Below are positions 1 to 5,011 of a stretch of 5,011 nt of DNA, piece after piece. The DNA comes from CAITSH01 sp964385505. GTDB taxonomy: Bacteria > Pseudomonadota > Gammaproteobacteria > Burkholderiales > SG8-39. The notes below the pieces were generated by a model. The model saw only the letters and a list, made by a program, of their open reading frames with translations. It was not told the DNA's origin and did no database searches. Within the stretch, counting starts at the first letter, position 1. Each line of letters begins with the position of its first letter. Location: contig CAYLPI010000238.1 of assembly GCA_964385505.1 (NCBI GenBank), forward strand, positions 1 to 5,011, in the 5' to 3' direction. A program made the translations under genes and the position numbers.

Positions 1-471
1 CTTCTGTACCAGGGGAATGCCCTTTCTACCTCCGCAGTAGTCATTCGACGTGAACGTCTCCTGGAGTGTGGCGGCTTCAGTGAAGATCCGAAGATCGTAA
101 CGGCGGAGGACTACGATCTCTGGCTGCGCCTTGCGCAAGGCGGGAACCAGATCGCATTTCTTGACGAAGTACTGGGTGATTTCCGCCTGCATGCCGGTAG
201 CCAAAGCCGCAGCATTGAGCGAAATCTCGCGGCCGAAATTGCCGTGCTTGATCGCTGCTACGCCACGTTGCCTGCGGCTGATAAAGCCGAACGTCTGCGC
301 CGCGCACGGCGCCTTGCAATCGCCCACTACAGTGCCGGACGCAATTTTCAGAAAGCGCGTGCGCCGGGATCCGCCACCAAACACCTGATTAAAGCGTTAC
401 GCATCTACCCCTGGCTGCTCAAGCCCTGGATGGCGCTGGCATTGAACCTTCAACTCATTTTCAGACGCTAG
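1..471 (+). CDS. Family 2 glycosyltransferase, C-terminal part (5' end outside window)
   Basis: This is the last 156 codons of a GT-A fold glycosyltransferase, a cytoplasmic enzyme that transfers a sugar from a nucleotide-sugar to a growing glycan. The frame is open from base 1 and stops with TAG at 469-471. The first visible residues read GNALSTSAVVIRRERL, then ECGGF and AEDYDLWLRLA. In GT2 enzymes this is the segment after the DXD motif: a GG(F) turn followed by the acidic ED motif that carries the catalytic base (GAG-GAC at 106-111). After it come FRLHAGSQSRS, a charged alpha-helical stretch rich in Arg and Ala, and a tail KALRIYPWLLKPWMALAL, a common ending for EPS/O-antigen GT2 proteins. 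The nucleotide-binding N-terminus and DXD lie outside the window. Donor and acceptor cannot be deduced. The family assignment is firm; the role in an exopolysaccharide or O-antigen pathway is inferred from the neighbours. Confidence 0.87.
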   Translation, partial: LLYQGNALSTSAVVIRRERLLECGGFSEDPKIVTAEDYDLWLRLAQGGNQIAFLDEVLGDFRLHAGSQSRSIERNLAAEIAVLDRCYATLPAADKAERLRRARRLAIAHYSAGRNFQKARAPGSATKHLIKALRIYPWLLKPWMALALNLQLIFRR

Positions 472-619
472 TCCCGATGCGAAATTCTTTCAAAAGCTTG
501 GATGTCCAGACAACAGCTTGGCGCTGCGAACTTGGGCGATGGGCATCGATTGCCGAGAAAATCCTGACGCTTATGAAGAACGCACGCCGTTTTACGAAAA
601 GCTGCGCTGAGTCCACATG

Positions 620-634
620 CCCGGCGCTGCCGGG
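620..634 (+). repeat. Short perfect inverted repeat (hairpin)
   Basis: CCCGGC (620-625) and GCCGGG (629-634) are perfect reverse complements around a 3-nt loop GCT. The hairpin sits just before the ribosome binding site of the frame that starts at 649. It is followed by ATAAAG and not by a run of T, so it does not meet the usual pattern of an intrinsic terminator. It could be a weak attenuating or mRNA-protecting structure, or chance in GC-rich DNA. Confidence 0.4.
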
Positions 635-636
635 AT

Positions 637-642
637 AAAGGG
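637..642 (+). promoter_or_regulatory. Ribosome binding site for the frame starting at 649
   Basis: AAAGGG ends 6 nt before the ATG at 649. This is a purine-rich Shine-Dalgarno-like match at good spacing and is the main reason to believe that a gene starts at 649 even though it is cut off by the assembly gap 108 nt later. Confidence 0.5.
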
Positions 643-648
643 TAGTTG

Positions 649-756
649 ATGGCATCTAACCTATCTTCGTTAATCAACCAGGTGTATTCGCCCGGAAGCC
701 TGCAAGGCACTGGTTTTCGTCTGGAAGATTGGGGCGCTCCGGCGCAGGTACGCTAC
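649..756 (+). CDS. Gene 5' end truncated by assembly gap; possibly the N-terminus of the aminotransferase
   Basis: An ATG with a good ribosome binding site opens a frame of 36 codons with no stop before the run of N. The peptide starts MASNLSSLINQVYSPGS and ends GAPAQVRY. I do not recognise a family motif in it. The next visible sequence after the gap is a DegT-type aminotransferase lacking about its first 100 residues, so the simplest reading (inference) is that this is the same gene and that the gap hides several tens of codons. The phase across 10 N does not match (frame 1 before, frame 2 after), but a short fixed run of N is usually a placeholder, so this does not argue against one gene. 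A separate small gene ending inside the gap is the alternative. Confidence 0.42.
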
Positions 757-766
757 NNNNNNNNNN
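757..766. other. Assembly gap (10 N)
   Basis: Ten consecutive N join two contigs or mark an unresolved stretch. The true length is unknown. The downstream aminotransferase needs more N-terminal sequence than 10 nt can supply, so the real gap is probably larger than drawn (inference). Confidence 0.99.
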
Positions 767-1561
767 GCATCAGGCATTTCTGCTGATACGCCAGCATGCA
801 AGGCCGTGCTGGCGATTAACTATTTTGGCTTCCCGCAAGACCTCACGCCATTTCACGATTTCTGTTCTCGCACCCGGGCGGTGCTGATTGAGGACAACGC
901 CCACGGTCTGTTCGGACGCGATTCCGCAGGTCTTTTGCTGGGAACACGCGGCGATTTGGGTATTCTGAGCATGCGAAAATCGCTTCCCCTGCCTGACGGG
1001 GCTGCGCTGTTGATCAACAATCCTGGGTTCCTGGCGGCTGCGCCAAAGCAGCTGCCCGCGAGCGACATGGGAACCTCATATCGATTTATTGCAAAAGAGG
1101 TATTCAGACGGATTGTGCGCATAACCGGTAGCGGTCCGGTATTCGCGGCCTTGCGGCTTTTCCGCACGTTTCGAAAAGCTTGGACAGGCTTGGAGATCCC
1201 GTCTTCCGCATTTGAAAGCGAATGGGAAATGCCCGCGGCGGAAAGTCCGGACAGAAGTCTCATAAAAAATCTATCTCGAGTCGATCCGGAGTGCGAGATC
1301 GGGAGAAGGCGCAAGCTCTACGCGTTGCTTGATGAACAACTGCACGCCCTGGGCGCCACACCAATCATGCAAGCGCTTAAGCCAGGAACATCGCCATATT
1401 GCTACGCCTTCCTCGCAAGCGATGCTAATGCTCGCCTGATCACAGCCCGACTACGCGAGCTTCGGCTGAATTGTCATCTCTGGCCGGAACTTCCTGCTGA
1501 GCTTGAGGAAACAGCCCCTACTTGGCAAAAGCGGGTCTGGGTCGTGGGGTTTTTATGGTGA
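767..1561 (+). CDS. DegT/DnrJ/EryC1/StrS-like PLP-dependent aminotransferase, 5' end lost in gap
   Basis: The frame is open from the first base after the gap to TGA at 1559-1561, giving 264 residues; full-length relatives are roughly 350-400. The fold-type I aminotransferases of this group add an amino group, usually to a nucleotide-linked keto-sugar, using pyridoxal phosphate in the cytoplasm. Visible motifs, in order: AINYFGFPQDL; IEDNAHGLFG, where the Asp (893-895) should contact the PLP ring nitrogen; the small-residue stretch GTRGDLGILS; and MRKSLPLPDGAAL, where the Lys codon at 977-979 is the expected Schiff-base lysine. The YFGFPQ / RKSLP signature points to a subgroup common in exopolysaccharide clusters rather than to classical sugar aminotransferases such as ArnB. 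The C-terminus has the expected WPELP, but ends soon after with WVVGFLW and lacks the usual downstream LPvH-type segment. An in-frame GTG at 806 is not a credible start because homologous sequence continues upstream of it. The gene overlaps the next one by 7 nt. Substrate unknown. Confidence 0.8.
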   Translation, partial: ASGISADTPACKAVLAINYFGFPQDLTPFHDFCSRTRAVLIEDNAHGLFGRDSAGLLLGTRGDLGILSMRKSLPLPDGAALLINNPGFLAAAPKQLPASDMGTSYRFIAKEVFRRIVRITGSGPVFAALRLFRTFRKAWTGLEIPSSAFESEWEMPAAESPDRSLIKNLSRVDPECEIGRRRKLYALLDEQLHALGATPIMQALKPGTSPYCYAFLASDANARLITARLRELRLNCHLWPELPAELEETAPTWQKRVWVVGFLW

Positions 1562-2580
1562 CATGGCGGGAATGGCCAACGGATAGCCCGATTCAACACT
1601 GGGATGAGACCCTGAATCAGGCTGCGGATCAGTCAGTCTTCCAGAGCTTCAGATGGGGCGAGTACAAGCGCCAGGAAAGATGGGTGCCCTTGCGACTTGT
1701 GGCCCTTGGCAACGACGGCACCGCAGTCGCCATGGCACAGGTGCTGGTAAAACATTATGTTTTCGGCATTTGCATCTGCTGGGTACCAGGCGGGCCGGTA
1801 ATCGATTTCGGGAAGAAAACACCACCACCGTCGGACATCATCGAAGCACTGCTAAATGCGCTTCAGCAGCGTTTCAAGCATCTCTATGTTCGCCTTCAAC
1901 CGGGCATTGCGCACACTCCCGATCTTTCCTACGGGATGATGCGAGCGGGCCTGCAACGTCCGTCCGATAAACTGAGCAGCGGCTACACCGTGCTGAACAA
2001 GCTGGATCTGCCAGCGCCGGACTTGCTCGCAAACATGACTTCCAAGCATCGCTACTATACGAAACGGGCCCGTTCGGCCGGTCTGGCCTGGGAGATAACG
2101 CCCAGCGCTGAAGCCATCCGGACATTGGTTGAGCTGAATCTGGAGGTAGCGCACCGTACCCGGGTTAGCTGGATGGCGACCAGCGAGAAAAATGTACAGG
2201 GAATGTGTCTGGCCATGCAGAACGAATACCTGATCGTGATCGGTCGCGAGCAAGCTAAAGCCGCTTGCGCCTGTCTGGTTTTATTGTCAGGCCAGCACGC
2301 CTTCTACATGATCGCGGGAACCAGCGAATTGGGCCGCAGGTTCAGCGCGTCTTACGCGATGTTTGAGCAACTGGCGCTCGCACTGAAATCTCGTGGAATA
2401 CGTGAACTGGACTTTGGCGGAATTGACCCCGTAAGCACGGGAGCACAGGGCGTCAATCACTTCAAGCTGGGCTTTGGCGGGCAAGTGAAAGAGTATCTCG
2501 GCGAATGGGAGTGGGCCAGCAATCCATTGCTGGCCCGGTCCGTCAATTTCGCGGTCAGCCGCACAATGCGCAGGTCTTAG
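1555..2580 (+). CDS. FemAB-like / GNAT-fold acyl- or aminoacyltransferase
   Basis: A 341-residue cytoplasmic protein with no signal peptide. The start is ATG 1555, inside the end of the aminotransferase (ATGGTGA, 7-nt overlap), with GGGG at 1546-1549 as a plausible ribosome binding site 5 nt upstream. A TTG at 1522 is in frame but less likely. FemAB-family hallmarks are visible: an N-terminal QSFRWGEYKRQ (residues 30-39) like the conserved Q..W...K of the first GNAT domain; a central MTSKHRYYTKRA (161-172), matching the conserved basic patch after the first domain; and a C-terminal ELDFGGIDP (284-292) followed by NHFKLGFGGQVKEYLGEW, the strongest family signature. Gram-positive Fem proteins add amino acids from aminoacyl-tRNA to lipid II; Gram-negative homologues in polysaccharide clusters are largely uncharacterised. 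Here it may transfer an amino acid or acyl group to an amino group of the glycan (inference). Co-translation with the aminotransferase supports a shared pathway. Family call is good, reaction uncertain. Confidence 0.85.
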   Translation: MVTWREWPTDSPIQHWDETLNQAADQSVFQSFRWGEYKRQERWVPLRLVALGNDGTAVAMAQVLVKHYVFGICICWVPGGPVIDFGKKTPPPSDIIEALLNALQQRFKHLYVRLQPGIAHTPDLSYGMMRAGLQRPSDKLSSGYTVLNKLDLPAPDLLANMTSKHRYYTKRARSAGLAWEITPSAEAIRTLVELNLEVAHRTRVSWMATSEKNVQGMCLAMQNEYLIVIGREQAKAACACLVLLSGQHAFYMIAGTSELGRRFSASYAMFEQLALALKSRGIRELDFGGIDPVSTGAQGVNHFKLGFGGQVKEYLGEWEWASNPLLARSVNFAVSRTMRRS

Positions 2581-2811
2581 GCTTCTCATGATCACTCTGT
2601 ATCCGACCCGACCACGCGTACGAAAGTGCGGGCTACCCGCTTGGTTTGTCGGCACTAGCGGCGTCTTGGTCTCGCCGCGCGCACAAATGCCGGGTTGGAA
2701 TGCGCGCCTCCAATTGCGCTCACCGGCCGCTTTTTTGACGGTCACGTGTGCTCGCTGCTTGATTGCCCCCTCGACCGTCGGCGACTTGCAAAAACGGAAG
2801 CGTGTTCAGCC
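2581..2811 (+). other. Unexplained spacer, nearly filled by an uncharacterised 75-codon frame
   Basis: This 231-nt stretch separates two genes in a string where other visible junctions overlap. An ATG at 2588, 7 nt after the upstream TAG, opens a 75-codon frame whose TGA (2813-2815) overlaps the GTG start of the deacetylase in a GTGA arrangement, the geometry expected for translational coupling. A weak TAGG lies 6-7 nt before the ATG. Against a real gene: the peptide (begins MITLYPTRPRVRKCG) is rich in Arg and Pro, has no motif I recognise, no signal peptide and no clear membrane segment. The deacetylase frame is also open back to about 2659, with an ATG at 2695. GCGGG-CTA-CCCGC (2628-2640) forms a small hairpin, and a T6 run sits at 2731-2736 without a good stem before it. 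The stretch may be a small gene, a gene remnant or a regulatory leader. Confidence 0.35.
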
Positions 2812-3591
2812 GTGAGTTGGCGAAGAGTGGTGATTCGTGCCATGGCCGAAGCATCGGCGGTGACCCACTGCTTCAGTGCGGCCAGAAGCGGGTTCCGAGT
2901 CCTCATGTACCACGCAGTTGGAACACCCGCAGACCAGGATCACCAGGGTATTTACAGTATTTCGCCCGCTTTGTTCGAAAAACATATCCGCGCGCTGGCT
3001 TCCTTTAGCGAAGGCGTTGTCGATGAAATCCGGCAAAGCCGGCACGCCGCAAGCCCCCTGCGTATCGCCGTGACGTTTGACGATGGATACCGCGACAACC
3101 TCGAGCGCGCTGCCCCGATACTTCAGGAACTGGGCATTCCGTTCGCACTATTTGTCTCGACGGCATTTACCCAATCAAGCAATCGTGGTTTTTTATCTCC
3201 GGCCCAACTCCGAGATCTGGCGAAAATGCCCGGCGTCAGCATTGGCACCCATGGCGCCAGCCATTGCGCGCTGACACGATGCAATGACGCAAAACTGAAC
3301 GACGAACTCGCCGGCAGCAAGCATTACCTGGAAGACCTCCTGGGGCAGGCGGTCGATACCATGTCCTACCCTTTTGGTGCTGTTGATCGACGCGTCAGGG
3401 ACGCTGTCGAATCAGCGGGCTATGTGATGGGCTTTTGCAGCAGATTTGACATCAACCAGGCGGATCGCGATCCGCTGATCCTGTGCCGGACGGATATTCT
3501 CGCCACCGATTCGGTCCGCATCCTCAAACAAAAGCTGCGCGGCCACTGGGACTGGTACAAATGGCGAAATCCGGATCCGGCAAACCAATGA
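2812..3591 (+). CDS. Polysaccharide deacetylase (NodB / carbohydrate esterase 4 type)
   Basis: A metal-dependent hydrolase that removes acetyl groups from N- or O-acetylated sugars. With GTG 2812 as start it has 259 residues, starting (M)SWRRVVIRAMAEASAV, an amphipathic helix without a cleavable signal peptide, so it is probably cytoplasmic or membrane-associated. Motifs: RVLMYHAVG (29-37), typical for the EPS/PEP-CTERM type deacetylases; TFDDGY (88-93), with D90 as the expected base and D91 as metal ligand; GTHGASH (145-151), with H147 and H151 completing the metal site; SYPFG (185-189), the third motif, with Tyr where NodB has Arg. The canonical fourth and fifth NodB motifs are not obvious. 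GTG 2812 was chosen because GGAAG (2796-2800) lies 11 nt upstream and because extension to ATG 2695 adds sequence unlike the family; ATG 2842 is a shorter alternative that would still keep all motifs. The stop overlaps the next gene (ATGA). The substrate is presumably an acetylated sugar of the polysaccharide made here (inference). Confidence 0.88.
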   Translation: MSWRRVVIRAMAEASAVTHCFSAARSGFRVLMYHAVGTPADQDHQGIYSISPALFEKHIRALASFSEGVVDEIRQSRHAASPLRIAVTFDDGYRDNLERAAPILQELGIPFALFVSTAFTQSSNRGFLSPAQLRDLAKMPGVSIGTHGASHCALTRCNDAKLNDELAGSKHYLEDLLGQAVDTMSYPFGAVDRRVRDAVESAGYVMGFCSRFDINQADRDPLILCRTDILATDSVRILKQKLRGHWDWYKWRNPDPANQ

Positions 3592-5011
3592 ATGTACGAA
3601 TCGCTATCGTCATACCCATCCTGAACGAGTCGGCGTCGCTGCCCGATTTATTGCTTGGCATCGACGCTCAACTACTGCAGCCCCGGGAAATTGTTTTTGT
3701 CGATGCCGGCTCAACCGACGGCAGCCAGCTGCTCATTCGCGAATGGGCACGCAATACTGCCTTCGCGGAGCGAACCGTATCCGTGCTGGAGCTGCCCGGC
3801 GGCCTGCCGGGGAGTGGGCGGAATGCCGGCGTCAGCGCCGCAAAATCCGAATGGATTGCTTTTATAGACGGCGGGATCATTCCCGAACCGGACTGGCTGG
3901 AACGGCTGGTCGCATGCGTCCGCGAACGTGGTACCAAAGCCACATTCGGGCTTTGCGATTTTGAGAGCGATGACCCATTTGGCCGGGCAATATGCGCACT
4001 CACCTACGGCTATAAATCCCGACACCCGGTATTGCCCGCATCACTTTTTCATCGCGATACGCTGGATGCCATCGGCCCATTCCGCGACGATTTGCGCGCA
4101 GCCGAGGATATATTGTGGATGCGCCGGTTCGTTGATTTGTTCGGCGCACTGCCCGTCTGTCCCGATGCACGCGTCCACTACCGCCATTTTCCAGATAACG
4201 TTGCATCGGCATTCCGGAAATGGCGGGAGAATGAGAGCAATGCGGTTCGTGCCGGGGTACGTGGCTCGCAACATGCGGCCTATTTGCTGGGACTGCCCGT
4301 GTTGCTGGCATTGCCCTTCTTCGCTCCCGTTGCAGGATTATTTCTCATACTCGTTTACCTTTTTTTGCGCGGCGTTGTCGATCCGATACGGCGTAGTGCG
4401 GTCAAATTTTGGTGGCAAGCCCGGCCCAGCGCTTTTTTCATCGCCATCGGCACTGCGGCATTGATCGATATTTCCAAATGGCTCGGCATTGCCCAGGGAC
4501 TGCTTGAGCGCGCGACGCGCAAAAACAACAAACGCGAGCGAGCTCCAGGGCCGAGCCTGTCGAACGTCGATGCCGCCGTGGTCGCCGGCTTCGGTGACGA
4601 ATGGACGCGAATGCCGCAGAACAGCCTTTCTGCAGGCGAACGCAACAGCATTTTCGACGAATATTTCGATGTCTTCCCGTGGCAATCACTGCCGCCGGGC
4701 TCCACCGGCGCCGATATCGGCTGCGGTAGCGGGCGCTGGGCCATGCTTGCGGCAGCGCGCTGCAATCACCTGCATGTCGTGGATGCAAGCGATGCCGTAC
4801 TGGAAGTCGCCCGCCGCAATCTTGCAGACCGGCACAACGTTTCTTTTCATCACGCCAGCGTCGGCAGCCTGCCCTTTGCTACGGCCTCGCTCGATTTCGC
4901 CTACTCGCTTGGCGTCATTCATCATGTTCCAGACCACCGGGCGGCAATACGCGAAATAGCCCGTACCCTCAAGCCTAACGCTCCGTTTCTCGTCTATCTT
5001 TACTACGCATT
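3588..5011 (+). CDS. Bifunctional GT2 glycosyltransferase / class I SAM-dependent methyltransferase (3' end outside window)
   Basis: One uninterrupted frame of 474 codons runs from ATG 3588 (overlapping the deacetylase stop as ATGA) to the window end. Residues 1-225 are a GT2 domain: VIPILNE (8-14), VFVDAGSTDGS (36-46), SGRNAGVSAAKSEW, IDGG (93-96) at the place of the DXD motif, and AEDILWMRR (172-180) with the catalytic ED. Residues about 232-264 are strongly hydrophobic, with a weaker hydrophobic stretch at about 283-306, suggesting membrane anchoring with the catalytic domains in the cytoplasm. A polar linker (about 309-325, Lys/Arg/Asn-rich) leads to a methyltransferase: GFGDEWTRMPQNSL, FDEYFDVFPW, then motif I ADIGCGSGRW (375-384) for SAM binding, the acidic residue D399 (VVDASD) that normally holds the SAM ribose, and YSLGVIHHVPDH (439-450), typical of Methyltransf_11-type enzymes. 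The protein presumably adds a sugar and methylates a glycan or carrier-linked product (inference). The final methyltransferase strands are cut off. No stop or convincing internal ATG separates the halves. Confidence 0.86.
   Translation, partial: MNVRIAIVIPILNESASLPDLLLGIDAQLLQPREIVFVDAGSTDGSQLLIREWARNTAFAERTVSVLELPGGLPGSGRNAGVSAAKSEWIAFIDGGIIPEPDWLERLVACVRERGTKATFGLCDFESDDPFGRAICALTYGYKSRHPVLPASLFHRDTLDAIGPFRDDLRAAEDILWMRRFVDLFGALPVCPDARVHYRHFPDNVASAFRKWRENESNAVRAGVRGSQHAAYLLGLPVLLALPFFAPVAGLFLILVYLFLRGVVDPIRRSAVKFWWQARPSAFFIAIGTAALIDISKWLGIAQGLLERATRKNNKRERAPGPSLSNVDAAVVAGFGDEWTRMPQNSLSAGERNSIFDEYFDVFPWQSLPPGSTGADIGCGSGRWAMLAAARCNHLHVVDASDAVLEVARRNLADRHNVSFHHASVGSLPFATASLDFAYSLGVIHHVPDHRAAIREIARTLKPNAPFLVYLYYA

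Larger units (their letters stand above)
472..648 (+). other. Spacer with an unrecognised coding-like fragment
   Basis: There is no recognisable gene between the GT2 stop and the next good start. In one frame (open from 446, stop TGA at 608-610) the translation ends in ENPDAYEERTPFYEKLR, which has the look of a real protein tail, but the frame has no ATG, GTG or TTG start that would allow a gene, because most of it overlaps the upstream GT2 in another frame. A second frame starts with ATG at 477 and gives 53 residues to a TAA at 636-638; it has no recognisable motif and no clear ribosome binding site. The stretch could be a true intergenic region, a gene remnant, or the product of an assembly error near the gap. 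A GC-rich hairpin lies near its end. Confidence 0.4.

Noticed and set aside
530..590. Possible sigma-70 promoter (TTGCCG with a downstream TATGAA)
   Set aside because: The hexamers match the consensus poorly and the spacing is not convincing; such matches are common by chance.
853..1314. A 153-codon minus-strand frame opposite the aminotransferase
   Set aside because: It is antisense to a clearly recognised gene, with a Ser/Arg-rich translation and no motif; a shadow of codon composition.
2716..2736. Possible intrinsic terminator ending in the T6 run
   Set aside because: The sequence before the T run only offers 3-4 bp stems; too weak for a terminator, and the downstream deacetylase appears to belong to the same transcript.
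2287..2745. A 152-codon minus-strand frame covering the end of the FemAB-like gene and the spacer
   Set aside because: More than half is antisense to the conserved FemAB C-terminal signature; no recognisable domain and Arg-rich composition.
2695..2811. N-terminal extension of the deacetylase to ATG 2695
   Set aside because: The added 39 residues are Cys/Arg-rich and unlike the family, and no good ribosome binding site precedes that ATG; GTG 2812 has a better context and gives a typical length.
3928..4464. A 178-codon + strand frame
   Set aside because: It lies wholly within the GT2-methyltransferase gene in another frame, and its translation shows no family motif, while the long frame carries a full set of GT2 motifs.
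4355..4765. A 136-codon minus-strand frame opposite the fusion gene
   Set aside because: It is antisense to hydrophobic and SAM-binding segments of the recognised fusion protein, with no motif of its own.

Overview
The window looks like a piece of a proteobacterial surface- or exopolysaccharide biosynthesis locus. The base composition is moderately GC-rich. All supported genes lie on the + strand, most junctions are overlapping or coupled, and the gene families (GT2 glycosyltransferases, DegT-type aminotransferase, FemAB-like GNAT, NodB-type deacetylase) are typical of accessory glycan clusters in Gram-negative bacteria. A betaproteobacterium is plausible from the general character of the proteins, but this is an impression, not a demonstrated assignment. 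A run of 10 N at 757-766 shows the source is a scaffolded draft or metagenome assembly.

Layout: (1) 1-471, the C-terminal 156 residues of a GT2 glycosyltransferase. (2) 472-648, a spacer with a GC-rich hairpin and an unrecognised, startless coding-like stretch. (3) 649-756, the probable 5' end of a gene with a good ribosome binding site, cut by the assembly gap. (4) 767-1561, the C-terminal part of a DegT/DnrJ/EryC1/StrS-like PLP-dependent aminotransferase, plausibly the same gene as (3). (5) 1555-2580, a FemAB-like/GNAT-fold aminoacyl- or acyltransferase overlapping the aminotransferase by 7 nt. (6) 2581-2811, a spacer almost exactly filled by an unrecognised 75-codon frame. (7) 2812-3591, a polysaccharide deacetylase with the NodB catalytic motifs. 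(8) 3588-5011, one continuous reading frame that begins as a GT2 glycosyltransferase with hydrophobic segments and continues into a class I SAM-dependent methyltransferase. It overlaps the deacetylase stop (ATGA) and runs off the end of the window.

Working together (inference): two glycosyltransferases build a repeat unit or oligosaccharide on a membrane carrier. The aminotransferase would supply an amino group on a sugar or other building block. The FemAB-like protein could attach an amino acid or acyl group to an amine. The deacetylase would remove N- or O-acetyl groups, and the methyltransferase half of the fusion could methylate the product. No polymerase, flippase, export protein or chain-length regulator is visible, so the type of polysaccharide cannot be decided here. 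The most notable features are the GT2-methyltransferase fusion and the unexplained 231-nt spacer in an otherwise overlapping gene string. I found no RNA gene, CRISPR array, insertion sequence or convincing terminator.
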